Origin: Rhizopus arrhizus
Taxonomy: Eukaryota; Mucoromycota; Mucoromycetes; Mucorales; Rhizopodaceae
Direction of reading: 5' to 3'
Assembly: GCA_024220505.1 (NCBI GenBank)
Contig: JAKZZE010000007.1
Coordinates: 620,001 to 684,000, forward strand
Length of the DNA stretch: 64,000 nt
Below the pieces are notes generated by a model. It searched no databases. It was given only the letters and a program-made list of their open reading frames with translations, and was not told where the DNA came from. This document shows positions 53,398 through 63,885 of this stretch, in pieces. Position 1 is the stretch's first letter. Every line of letters begins with the position of its first letter. A program made the position numbers and the translations under genes.

Positions 53398-56114
53398 AAA
53401 ATAGAATCGAGAAGAGTATCTGAAGCTAACGACAACGGGGAGGAAACTGTCGAATACTCATCAGCCATTCCTGAACCAGTAACTGAAGGTATATTTTTAA
53501 TCAGCAAAGTATTTAATATAAGAAAGGTTTTATTTATTGAAATGTATTTTGCAACTTGTTAGACGGAATGAATATTGACGAAGAGGAAGGAATGAGTAAT
53601 GAAGAACAGCTTCGTCACCTCTTGCTGTTGTTCATTGTGCTTTTTCAAGCAAAGCACCTCTCGGTGAAAGCCGGTGAAGACTTGTTGGCCTTTCTTTCCT
53701 TCTTTGTCCGTTCTCTTGGCCATGGTATGGAGATTCCTACAAAGATCTCTACTGCCCGTACTATGGTCAATTATTCCACTGCCAGCAATGGTTTGTCCCG
53801 TTTTCTTGTTTGCTCTGCTTGTCGAAGCGTTTACACTTCTGGAAGCTTGCATTCTCGCTCCTGTGGCTATGTACGCTTCCCTCACAACCCTTATCGACAA
53901 GCACAACCATGTGGAAATGCTCTTTTTGCAGGCAGCAGTTTAAAGCCAGTGCTTGAGTATCCCTACAACTCAATTACTGAGACTTTAAAAAAGTTCTTTA
54001 TGCGACCCAGTTTTGAACAACAAATTGAGCAATGGAGAAGAAGATCAGTTGATGAAGATGTTATGTTCGACATATACGATGGCAGAGTTTGGAATCAGCT
54101 TGTGGATTCAAACGGGCAAATTTTTACCAGTCAACCAAGATCATTGATGGTATCCTTGAATGTGGATTGGTTCCAGCCAAGTGACAACATGAAGCATTCT
54201 AGTGGTGCCATTTACCTTGCAATCAACAATCTGCCAAGAAATACACGTATGAAGTTTTCCAACATCGTTTTGGCAGGTGTTATTCCTGGACCACATGAGC
54301 CCAATGATGATCAAATCCAAAACTTCTTGAAGCCATTGGTAGATGAATTGCTTGTACTGTACAATGGTGTTATAATGCCCACTTACGAAAATCCTAACGG
54401 AGAACTAGTTCGTGTGGCATTGATGTCCATCAATTGTGATATGCCTGCAGCAAGAAAAGTAGCTGGATACATGGGCGCCATGGCTACTAAAGCATGTAAC
54501 AAGTGCTCAACTGCTTTTGGCCGTCTATCAACTGGTACCAGGTCTTCAAAACCAAACTTTTCTGATTTCAACGATGAAAACTGGGTGCAAAGAACGTGGG
54601 AACAGCAAAGATTTGATGCGTATGACTGGTTGACTGCTACGCACAAGGCACAACAAGAAGAAAAACAGGCAAGTTCTGGTACAAAGTGGAGTGAAGTACA
54701 TCGACTTCCTTACTTTGATGTGGTGAGATATGTAACTGTCGATCCAATGCATAACTTATTTCTTGGAACACCTAAGAAAATGATTGAAGTCTGGCAGGAT
54801 TTTGGCTTGCTTGTTTCTACTGATTTTCCAGCAATGGCAACAGAGTCGACTACTATCAGCATTCCTCAGCAATACGCTAAGCTATCTGAAGGTATGTAAT
54901 ACTGCTTGATCGTGTTTATATATACATGGAATAAAGCTTTATTTCATGGTGGAACAAAATACTTATTTTTTTTTCTTTTTTTTTTAAAAAAAATAGGAAA
55001 AATCTCTGGTGCTTTTGCTAATATGAAATCAGATGAGTGGAGAACCTGGGTTGTTGTGCTGTCACCTTTCCTGCTCAAACAAAAACTGGCAGGTGAACAT
55101 TTTACAAACTGGTTGCGGTATGTCGATGCTGTGAAGCTGGTCACTGGCCCTTCCATCACAGTAGAAGACATAGATACCGCACATCTATTGATGAAAAACT
55201 TTGGCAAGACCTGTGTCGAGCTGTATGGTGAATCTATGCCCACCCCAAATATGCATATGCATCTTCATTTAAAAGAAAGCTTCCTGGACTTTGGTCCCTC
55301 ATACTCTTTTTGGCTTTATGGCTTTGAACGTCTCAATGGCGATATGAAACATATCAACATCAATTTTAAGACTGGATTTGAAACCACTTATGCTACTATG
55401 TTTATTCAAAATGTTCACACACAAGATCTAGTATATTCTTTACATTCCTTTATAAATTCAACAAACGAAGACATACTCCTACTAATTAAATTTATAGAAG
55501 AGATAGGTGAGGTTACGAATGACGAGAGTGGTTTAACGCCATTTGATTACTCTCGTTTCATAGACGGACCTAGCTTATTCAATTCAACAATAACTGGTAG
55601 TGAGCCTCTGCCACCCACATCCTTTCCTTTAAATTTCGACAATCGAACTCAACTTATATGCCCAGAACACTATGAATCATTAATTAATTACTACACCTAT
55701 ACCTATGCACTCATCCCTGGCACGTTTATCAGCAATATTATTCATTCATTTAAAAATATAAACTTGCTTGGACAAAAATATACATCATCAAAAAATACTT
55801 CAACTTCTTCATCCTCCTGCATTATCCAAGCTATTATCAACAACGAAATACGCATTGGTCAAATTTCTTATCTCTTTACACATTCATTTAACAACTACAC
55901 TCATTACTTTGCATTTGTCAATTGGTACAGCCATGCGACCCATCACTTTCCCTCCTTTGATGATACTGGCATTCAAGTGTGGAAAAACCAGTTTGACCCA
56001 GTCTCACAACAAAATATACTTCCTGTTCACAAAATTCACAATCCAGTAGCAGTGAAGTCATATTTAGATAATCATATTCTTACACTTTCTCTCCCAAGAC
56101 GGATCTATATGTAA
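53186..56114 (+). CDS. CACTA transposase (TNP2/Transposase_21-like), four exons
   Basis: Exons 53186-53315, 53405-53488, 53563-54891 and 54997-56114 give 886 residues in one frame. An N-terminal CTCSEC...H zinc-finger-like motif (residues 11-35) is followed by an acidic linker and a hydrophobic segment (about 85-120). The catalytic core has Asp 273 (LNVDWFQP), Asp 465 in VDPMHNLFLGT and Glu 625 in YGFERLNGDMK. These are the three signature boxes of CMC-type transposases (plant TNP2: a D in the first box, D-x-M-H, and F-E-R-x-x-G). The C-terminus ends LSLPRRIYM. The transposase would cut and join at the CACTG termini. Introns 1 and 3 are long T/A runs with weak donors, so those two boundaries are least certain, though frame and acceptor sites agree. 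Confidence 0.88.
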
Positions 56115-56274
56115 AAACTATGTCGAAGCGTTCATTCATTCATTTATTATTATTATTATTATTATTGTTTTATTATATATTTACTAAAGAATCATTCAAT
56201 AGACTTTTTTTTAAAAATTTTTATTCAATTTGTGAAGAAACAACAAACCAAGAAAAAAAAAAGGGGAAGAATGC

Positions 56275-57381
56275 CTACTGCATTGAACTGGAAGTCGCAA
56301 AAGAGGAAGAAGCAGAAACAGAGGTTGGAAAACCAAGAGCAGAAGAAGAAAAAGCCCAGGAAGGAAAATCGGCATCATCAAGTTTGTCGGGGAACTCCAC
56401 CTCAACGTTTTCTATTATTCTTCTAATAGTTGGTGGAGCCCCCTTTTTCTTCATCGACTCCTTGTATCGTTTTTGCAACTCTTCGTGGAATTGCACCACC
56501 TATAGATTAATTAAGGTATATTAGAAGATGAAACTTGTCAACAACATTTTGCTTACTTCGTTGCTTCTAAATGATGGCCTTTTGACCACGAACGTACGGC
56601 CGTTCTCGTCCTCTGGCCCATCTTCTTCATCTGACGTCCAGTCAACAGTCAGAATTTTACCAGCGAACGGGAAACGGGCGTCGAACGCGGAAGGGTTAGC
56701 CATATAAACAGATCTCCTGTTAGAGAGTTTCTATTGTAAGGTATCAATGTAAGTATTTCCTATATTTTATAGTATAATCTTCAAAATATTAAATACTCAC
56801 CGTATTTATACGGCTACGACAGGTAGTTTTTGGTGAAACAACTGTCTTCCCCTTGGCCTTGCTCATCATGTAGGAATACTTGCTCCTAATTATAGCATTT
56901 ATTTGTGAGGTGGTGAGCAAATCAAAACGATGGTGCTTTCTGGCTTGCTCATACAACAATGCCTTGACTTTTCTGTTATTTTTATGGGCGAAGGTAACGT
57001 CCAAGTCAAATTCGCTTCTGCGACCAACAACGTAATCACGGTAGTATTCTGCTAAATAACTCTATATGACACAGAAAGGTATAAAATATAGTTATTAAAT
57101 TACAATTACTAATTTAATAAATATGTCCTAAACTTACACTGCATTCTTTTTTGGCCGCGTCGACCTCAGCTTCTGAAGCTCGGTGTTGCTGCTGCTGCTG
57201 TTGCTGCTGCTGTTGCTGTTGCTGCAGCAATTGTTGTAATTGCTGTATCTGAGCAGCTATTATCTCTGGTGCGAGACCAGAGGCTGCTCCGATGGCTTCA
57301 GTGCCAACAGGGCTCTCCAAGCGAGGAGCTGTAAAGCTACTGAAGCTTGCAACAGGAACAGGAACAGGAACAGGAACAGGA

Positions 57382-57445
<64 letters not shown>

Positions 57446-57557
57446 CAGCAGAAACAGGAACAACGGTGGATGATGATCCAGCAATGCTCATGGAAATTCT
57501 TGCTCTCTTGGGAGCATTGCTGGGAACGTTGATGGGGGTGGCAGCACGACGAGACAT
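56275..57557 (-). CDS. CACTA accessory protein of element C (four exons)
   Basis: Exons (minus) 57557-57138, 57061-56801, 56730-56557 and 56499-56275 give 359 residues, with all introns in phase 0. The N-terminus has a basic KRARISM patch, a long Ala-Pro/Pro-Val repeat (about residues 38-66) encoded by GGAGCA/GGAACA hexamers, a 15-20 residue Gln run and RASEAEVDAAKKE. Exon 2 carries NNRKVKALLYEQARKHHRF and INAIIRSKYSYM; exon 3 RRSVYMANP, DWTSDEEDGPED and FVVKRPSFRSNE; exon 4 EELQKRYKESMKKK and FPSWAF. The exon structure and the motifs parallel the element A gene at 22866. The convergent layout with the transposase recalls a TNPA partner. Function is not proven. Confidence 0.82.
57357..57445 (+). 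repeat. Hexanucleotide repeat inside accessory gene
   Basis: (GGAACA)n then (GGAGCA)n. Read on the minus strand it codes for the Pro-Val and Ala-Pro repeats of the accessory protein. Confidence 0.9.
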
Positions 57558-57559
57558 TT

Positions 57560-58039
57560 TTTAAAACAAATTATATATGGAAGAAAAAAAAAAAACATAA
57601 GTACAAAATAAATTGAAGATGAACACAAAACAAGATGATACTTTTGTTTGTTCTACAAAAAAAGCGAAGAAAAAAAAGCCTTTGGAGTTAAAGATATTAC
57701 ATTTAAATAAAAAAAAAAAAAAGAAGAGAAAGTTTAAACTGCTTATGAATAGCCTCTCTGAATGTTTCAATAGTTAAACAGTATTAAAGAAGACTTATTT
57801 TTAATCGATAGTGGGTAACTGTAACACTGGTAAAATGAGGCTATAAAAAAAGTACTTTTTTTTTTTCCTTTTTTTTTTTCTTTTTTTTTTTAAACAAAAC
57901 ATTCTTTCTAAAAGGTAAGTTCTTAACATTATATATATTCTATTTCTATTCTTATGGTATTTTTTTTTTAGTAAAGTTGTGTTTGTTCCTTTCTTGATGT
58001 TTTAAATGGTCTTTATAAAGTCTCTCCCATGATTATCAT
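57560..58039. other. AT-rich interior of element C, no gene seen
   Basis: Upstream region of the accessory gene, with A- and T-runs of 10 or more. It matches about 28200-28380 of element B in inverse orientation in part. Confidence 0.4.
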
Positions 58040-58440
58040 TGCTTCTTTTACTTGTTAGTATAAGCTTGGCTGATGCTTTTTTTTCTTTTTTTTTTTATCT
58101 CATGATCCATCTAAAGCAAGGTACTATTACTTTTACTATATACTCAATAACTAATAATTATTATAGATGCGTACTGCTTCCTTTTTTTTTTTTTTTTTAC
58201 TTGTTGGTAAAGCTTAGCAAGGTTTTTCTCTTAGCCCATCTAAAGCAAGGTGCTATTACTTTTATTACATATCCTTCATAGCTAATAAATATTATAGATG
58301 TCTGATGCTTTTTTAGTCGTTTGTATACGCTTAGCTAGTTTTCTTCCCATGGTCTATCTAAAGAAAGGTACTATTACTTTTATTATATATACACGATAGC
58401 TAATAACTATTATAGATGAATGCTGCTTTGCTTTGGCCTT
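58040..58440 (+). repeat. ~125-bp subterminal tandem units of element C
   Basis: About four imperfect units, each with a TAAGCTTRGC block, ATCTAAAGCAAGGTRCTATTAC, then TAGCTAATAA.TATTATAGATG and GCTGCTT/TGATGCTT. Subterminal repeat clusters are typical of CACTA elements. Confidence 0.65.
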
Positions 58441-58799
58441 TTCTATCTCTTTTCTGCCTTTGCTTTGGTTCTTAAGTACTGATGTCTTTTCTTTTGCTTT
58501 GAGTACCCAAGTCTTTGAATCCTTGTGTCTTTGAATCCTCGAGCTTGGCTTTTTTTTTTCTTTTTTTCTTTTTTTTTTTTTTTTTTTTCTTTTGAGAACT
58601 TTTTGAGTTCCACGAGGCTAATTGATGTATTTTTAGATTAGATGCTGCTATTCTGGTGACATTAGGTAAGTCAAGTACACTTTTAAAACGCTACAAGCAA
58701 AGAAATACCATGTATTATTATTATTTTATTCAAATAAAAAAAAAGCTATTTTTTATAAACAAAATCCCTATTTTTTTGTGTATATAAAGCAATATTTAT

Positions 58800-58925
58800 T
58801 GCAATATGAATGGTCAATAAAGAAGTATATAAAGCTATATAAGTGGTTCATAAAGAAGTATATAATGCAATATGAGTGGTCAATAAAGAAGTATATAAGG
58901 CAACATGAGTGGTTTATAAAAGAGC
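58800..58925 (+). repeat. ~36-bp subterminal repeats of element C
   Basis: About four units of GTGGTCAATAAAGAAGTATATAA-type with a CAATATGA block between. The minus-strand core CTTCTTTATTG is shared with element A (21886-21975). Confidence 0.65.
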
Positions 58926-59259
58926 GAAAAGACAAATAAAGTAATGATTTACAAAGCGTGATTGGTTACCAAGCACCATTAGATGTCAAATTGATAATAA
59001 ACAAGAGCCACAACGTAACTGATGAAAGATCCATCTTGCAAGATCAGTTAACGAAAACGTCTCCCAACAGTCTCCTGTGTTGGCCACAAATCTTGAACCA
59101 TCAATTAACCAAAGGGCAAACAATAACTTACACGATTTGTGGCAGAGACAGGAGGCTGTGCGTGGATAAATCTCTTACCTGATTGTACACGATTGTAAAT
59201 TATTTCACAAGATTGGTAAACGATTTGTTACCCAATTTACACTATTATTTGCAGTGCGG

Positions 59260-60085
59260 GGACATGTTTAAGCGAAGCTCTTTGGGAAATATGATTGGCT
59301 GAGAAGTTTATAGTGGGAAGCGGCTATGGTTGACACCAGCTGAAGGAGAACCCCGGAGTTGATCAGGTGACCCGCAACTTGCTGGCGGAGCTCAAGTGAA
59401 TTGATGGCCATATACAGTTGGGGTGCACTTTCCTTTTTGTCGGTTAGGTTCTAGGTTTAGCTGGGTGGTTCGATGTATTGTGTGCTTCTTCCGATGACAT
59501 TTGCTCAGATCATATTTTTGTTCCTTTACTTTCTTCCGTTGGATGTTTCTCTTGTCTGATGTTTTTTTTTATTTTCCTTTCTTATCCTCAGTTACCCTCG
59601 TCAATGTTCTGACATGTTTTTATTTTATTTTTTTACTCATCCTCTGTTAATACTTTATGCGCTTGCAAAAGTATATAAAGACTAATAATTTGTTATGAAA
59701 TAAAGATATCGAAAAATCGACCTATTTTTTTATTTTTTTTTTTTTATTTCTTTTGGAATAATCAAAGTTCTCTTTAAACCTTTGTTTATTCACTCACTCT
59801 CTTAACGTACACTTGCCTTTATCTATTTGGTGGTTCTCTTATTATTCTGGTACCAATTGCTCGAAGTAGGTTTTTTCAGTCGGCCTAGGTTCTCGTTCGA
59901 ATTGAAGTGAATTAATAGAAAATCAAATAGGCAACTTAGTTGATATATCTTTTACCGTCTTAATCAAGTCCTTCAAAAAAGTATATCTTCTCCCTTAGTA
60001 CATTATCAATATCTTCTTTCGCACTTTTGATTGTTACACCATTTTCTCACGGCTAAACAATCATCCGTTCACACTTCTTTAAAGA
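59260..60085 (+). other. 5' leader region of the non-LTR element (boundary unknown)
   Basis: No ORF of note. Blocks CTGGCGGAGCTCAAG (59382) and CTGGTACCAATT through TTGAAGTGAATTAATAG (59855-59935) are shared with the 911-bp spacers of the Tc1 array in the same order on their minus strand. It is therefore repeated leader DNA. T-runs of 9-10 lie near 59725-59745. Confidence 0.45.
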
Positions 60086-60346
60086 AAAACAAAGCAATCC
60101 ATCATTAGTTCAATCAATCCATCCAAGATAAACAACAAACAACAACCCTCACTTTCTAAGATTGAAATCCCATCGAGAAATCCAACAAATACTCCTTTAG
60201 ACAGTCAGAAGAACAGCAACAACAAAAGACAAACTTCCCCTGACCCTGAACCCTCTGCCACCACTAAACGCACCCTCGCAGATCGTTCTCCGCCCTTCCT
60301 ACCTCTTGATATTGAGCGTCACCCAACCGGCAAGCCAAAGCACAAC

Positions 60347-61417
60347 ATGGACATAGCCAATATCACCAACCCTACCAGCACCAACACCACACTGGCAAGC
60401 GAGCCTGATTTTCATTTTGGCCCTGCCACTGCCCCTACCGCATCGGCCCTCTCACTTAATGGGCCTCTTGACTTTGGTATCCTTCCCGGTATGCCTGATT
60501 GGTTCCAACCGATCATGGCCATGATTACCAGCCAAGGTCAACGCCTTGCACACCTGGAAGCTCTGACCAAAGAGAACCAGAACCTAAGAGCTGACCTTGA
60601 GGCGGCTCATCGCCGTATTAAAGAGCTAGAGGCTCTTAATGCCCCACTTACTGCTACACCTAAGACTGTAGCAGTTAACAAGCCTGCTGGATCTGAGGCC
60701 TCCAAGTGGAAGTCACCTCCCACTCCTACCTCCACTCCTGCACCTACAACTTCCTCGTTCGCCTCGGCTGCTCGTAAGGGTATGCGTACCACGCAGCCAC
60801 CCAAGCCCAAGGCTACCACCCGTACCCGTAAGGCACCTTCCAAACGCCAACTTCAGGTCGCTGCCCGTACCTTTGCTCCTCCTCCTGCAAATAACGGGTT
60901 CCAATACCTTTACCTTCCTTGTCGCTTCAGGGAGTCCATCACCAATGTTCGCAAGAAGGTAGGTATGCTTGGCCTGGAGAACTGGCGTATCCTCGACGTC
61001 TACCACCCCACCACCCGCGTGGTAGCACTCCTAGTCCACAACGAATACGCTTCGACTGCCACCAATAAGCTTGATACAGCTGGTATCAAGCTCATCAATG
61101 ACTTTGATCCTCGCAATCCCACCAACCTACGCGATGTCAAATACAAAGACCTCTCAGAAAATGAGAAACAACAAAAGATGGTGCAGATCCACACCTCTCA
61201 CCTCCTCACCGCCCTGGATCGTATGCGTCCTACTGTGCGCTCAGCTGTGGCTCGTGATTTCATTGCCAAGCAATGGATCACTACTCAAGCCTTTGCTGAC
61301 CATATCAAGACAGCCACCCTCACTCCTGTACAAGCTACTCCTGTTGATACCGACATGGACGAAGCACCTCAACCTGTTCCTGCTGGTAATGGCGAACCAG
61401 ACATTGAACAGTTATGA
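60347..61417 (+). CDS. Non-LTR retrotransposon ORF1 protein
   Basis: 356 residues from ATG 60347. A low-complexity N-terminus, a coiled coil at about 62-98 (LAHLEALTKENQNLRADLEA), a basic proline/threonine-rich linker (about 105-175, RTRKAPSKRQL) and a C-terminal globular region (about 185-310, FQYLYLPCRFRESITNVRKK). No CCHC knuckle. This layout suits an RNA-binding ORF1p. The same frame is open, without ATG, for a further ~87 codons upstream (from about 60086) and reads like coding sequence (RQTSPDPEPSATTKRTLADR), so the real start may be non-AUG or joined by splicing. The stop TGA overlaps the ORF2 start as ATGA. Confidence 0.75.
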   Translation: MDIANITNPTSTNTTLASEPDFHFGPATAPTASALSLNGPLDFGILPGMPDWFQPIMAMITSQGQRLAHLEALTKENQNLRADLEAAHRRIKELEALNAPLTATPKTVAVNKPAGSEASKWKSPPTPTSTPAPTTSSFASAARKGMRTTQPPKPKATTRTRKAPSKRQLQVAARTFAPPPANNGFQYLYLPCRFRESITNVRKKVGMLGLENWRILDVYHPTTRVVALLVHNEYASTATNKLDTAGIKLINDFDPRNPTNLRDVKYKDLSENEKQQKMVQIHTSHLLTALDRMRPTVRSAVARDFIAKQWITTQAFADHIKTATLTPVQATPVDTDMDEAPQPVPAGNGEPDIEQL

Positions 61418-63885
61418 GTCAGGTAAACAACAATAATAATAACATATACCCCCCTTCCACTCCTTCAAATACAACAACAAACAAGATTACTATGTCCTTA
61501 TGGAACTCCAATGGTTGTGGTCGCCACACCATTGAAGCTGTTACTAACGCCCTCCCTCCTACAGATCTACTCTTCCTTACTGAAACGTGGCTTCTGCCAC
61601 CGTTGAAGTTCTTTACAAATTGGAAGCAGTATCACACTTATGCAATACCAGTTGACAACGCTTTTCGTGGTGAAATGGGTATCAGCCTCTTAGTCCACCC
61701 GGATTGCCCTCATCAAGTCACTCATTTTCCCTCCTCCTCTCCTTATGTCCTCTCTGTTCAAGTCTCAAACCTGCTGATTCACTGTGTATACCTGCCTCCG
61801 GCACTATCAGTTGATGAAGCAATTGCAGTACTTGAGAGTTTACCCGCTCAATCTCACCCCTCACAACACAACACCATCATTTGCGGTGACTTTAATGCAA
61901 GACATCGTGACTGGTTAGGTGATCATCGAACATCAACAAGAGGAAATGCCTTACACAGCTGGGTAGTTGAAAATGGCCTCACTTGCTGGAACACTGAACT
62001 TGCTTACGGTATTCCCACTTATAATGCTCACACGCGGTTCAGTAGTCTTACAGGTAGCCATTATCGCAGTATCATTGACCTCTTTCTTAGCACTCAAGAG
62101 CTCCACAATGCACATCTGAGGGTCCATGACGACCTTTCTCTCGGGTCTGATCACAGTCCTCTGACTCTCTCTTGTCTTGTGCCTCCTCCACCTGCTCTAC
62201 CTAACCATCCTCGACTACTCTGGAACCTAAGTAGACTATCCGAACATGATTGTACCTATGTGCAATTATTCAAGGATAAGATACGACCGTTCCTTCAGTT
62301 GCTTCAAGAATATACCTCTGCAGATGGTGTCTACACCTCTGTACGTCCCGATCTTGATGCACTGACTCTTCAGTTCAATGCGATTATCCAGTCTAGTTTG
62401 GATCAGTCCGTTGGCCGCAAGAGCCCCAAAAGTCGTCACCATGCTTGGTTCTGGACAGCCGACCTGCAGGCCGCGTTTGACCATCGCGAGTCTTGTAGAC
62501 GTGCTTGGAAAAGAGCCTCTGGTCCCAGCAAAGCAGCAAGATGGACTGACTATACTTTGGCATGCTTGCGGTACAAGTCAGAGCTTCGTCGTCGACGTCG
62601 TTTTACTTGGAAACAGTTTTGTCACAAGTTGTCATCTGGTCCTCTTGCTGATACTAACTCTATTGTCAGTAGGATTCGGCGCAACCGAGTGATCCAACCA
62701 CAATTCTCTCATCCAGAAGGTCCTCGTGTTGCTGCCACAGTCATGGCGAGACATCTTCAACAGGTGTTCTCTGGTGCAAATCTGCCTGACACTCGATACC
62801 CTGCCCCTCCCATTCCTGACGGTCCTCATCCCATTGATGAAGCCAGCTGTCCATTTTCGACCAGTACCGTACACCATGCTTTGTTGAAACGTCTTTCGAG
62901 ACGCAAAGCCCCTGGTGTAGATCACATCCGTACTGAAATGCTGTTGCCGATCGTGGATGAGGTCGTCCCTGTCATCACCCTTCTCTTTCAACTCTGTTGG
63001 AAGTGGTCAGTTATTCCTTCTGACTGGCGTACTGCCCAGGTAGTTCCTATCTACAAAAAAGGAGATGCCTTAGACCCAGGTAACTATCGACCTATCTCTC
63101 TTACCTCGATCATGCGTAAGCTGCTTGAGCTCTGTCTACAAACCGAGCTTGAATCTACTGCTCCTCCTCTGGATCCTGTACAGGGCGGTTTCCGCCATCA
63201 TAGAAGTGCGCTCGATCAGGCTCTGTGTCTGCATGAGTTGTGTCGTCAACACACTATCGACCACTCTGGCGAGCCTCCTGTACTTGCATTCCTAGACATC
63301 AAGTCTGCATATGATACCGTTGACCGTGCTATCGTGTGGCGTGCCCTCGAGACGCATGTGTCTGAACCCATGCTTGGTATCTTACAATGCCTATTTGATC
63401 AGGTAAGTATTCAAGTACTACTCGGTGGTTACTCCTCTCCCTCCTTTTGGCCTCGTACCGGTGTATTACAAGGTTCAATCCTCTCTCCTTTCCTCTATTC
63501 CATATACATCAACACTCTGCCAGCGGCTCTTCGTGATGTCCGTCTGCCCGTCTCAGCTCGGTATTACAGCTCTATGCCCCAACGTGAGTTCGGCGGCCTC
63601 TGGATCAACTGCTTACTGTATGCTGATGATGTGGTTCTCATTGCAGCTCCTGAGGTTATGCCAAAGTTGCTCATGAGAGCAGAGGATCACTCGCGCTCCC
63701 TTGGATACAGGTGGAATCCTGCCAAGTGTGGAGTGCTCAATTGCCCTAGCGACCATGGAGGACGTCGAATGAAGCTCTACGGGTCTCCCATACCCAAGGA
63801 ACCTTCGTTCTCTTATCTTGGCGTGGCTAAAGCAAAAGATAGGTCCCGGAGATCGCTGGCCTCAATTAAGCTCCGATCTGCATGA
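61414..63885 (+). CDS. Non-LTR retrotransposon ORF2: AP endonuclease and reverse transcriptase (C-terminus lost)
   Basis: 823 residues. The endonuclease domain (about 25-255) shows SLWNSNG, LTETWL (Glu), GDFNARH (Asp/Asn), SIIDLFL and GSDHSPLTL (Asp-His), the full active-site set of APE-type endonucleases. The reverse transcriptase (about 480-790) shows PGNYRPISLT, FLDIKSAYDTVD, GVLQGSILSPFLY and LLYADDVVL. Similarity ends after SFSYLGV near 63830; the last ~18 codons look unrelated and then a stop follows. The thumb end, any RNase H and the Cys-rich tail are missing. It probably initiates by reinitiation at the ATGA overlap with ORF1. The 3' end may be truncated, frameshifted or interrupted by other DNA beyond 63833. 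Confidence 0.85.
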   Translation: MSQVNNNNNNIYPPSTPSNTTTNKITMSLWNSNGCGRHTIEAVTNALPPTDLLFLTETWLLPPLKFFTNWKQYHTYAIPVDNAFRGEMGISLLVHPDCPHQVTHFPSSSPYVLSVQVSNLLIHCVYLPPALSVDEAIAVLESLPAQSHPSQHNTIICGDFNARHRDWLGDHRTSTRGNALHSWVVENGLTCWNTELAYGIPTYNAHTRFSSLTGSHYRSIIDLFLSTQELHNAHLRVHDDLSLGSDHSPLTLSCLVPPPPALPNHPRLLWNLSRLSEHDCTYVQLFKDKIRPFLQLLQEYTSADGVYTSVRPDLDALTLQFNAIIQSSLDQSVGRKSPKSRHHAWFWTADLQAAFDHRESCRRAWKRASGPSKAARWTDYTLACLRYKSELRRRRRFTWKQFCHKLSSGPLADTNSIVSRIRRNRVIQPQFSHPEGPRVAATVMARHLQQVFSGANLPDTRYPAPPIPDGPHPIDEASCPFSTSTVHHALLKRLSRRKAPGVDHIRTEMLLPIVDEVVPVITLLFQLCWKWSVIPSDWRTAQVVPIYKKGDALDPGNYRPISLTSIMRKLLELCLQTELESTAPPLDPVQGGFRHHRSALDQALCLHELCRQHTIDHSGEPPVLAFLDIKSAYDTVDRAIVWRALETHVSEPMLGILQCLFDQVSIQVLLGGYSSPSFWPRTGVLQGSILSPFLYSIYINTLPAALRDVRLPVSARYYSSMPQREFGGLWINCLLYADDVVLIAAPEVMPKLLMRAEDHSRSLGYRWNPAKCGVLNCPSDHGGRRMKLYGSPIPKEPSFSYLGVAKAKDRSRRSLASIKLRSA

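Larger units (their letters stand above)
51853..59256 (+). mobile_element. CACTA (CMC/EnSpm-type) element C, apparently complete
   Basis: 7404 bp. Perfect 13-bp ends CACTGCAAATAAT/ATTATTTGCAGTG, with further partial similarity inward. 3-bp target duplication CGG (51850-51852 and 59257-59259). It contains a four-exon TNP2-like transposase (+) and a four-exon accessory gene (-) arranged convergently, plus rich subterminal repeats on the right. All catalytic residues and splice sites look intact, so it is a candidate autonomous element. It begins 56 bp upstream of tRNA-Asn. Confidence 0.9.

Noticed and set aside
53556..54899. Transposase exon 3 as a stand-alone gene starting at 53556
   Set aside because: A spliced model from 53186 joins four exons in one frame, includes an N-terminal zinc-finger-like motif and supplies the catalytic Glu in exon 4.
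57240..57564. Plus-strand ORFs rich in Arg-Ser/Arg-Asn or Gly-Thr/Gly-Ala repeats
   Set aside because: They are other-frame readings of the hexanucleotide repeat in the minus-strand accessory gene.
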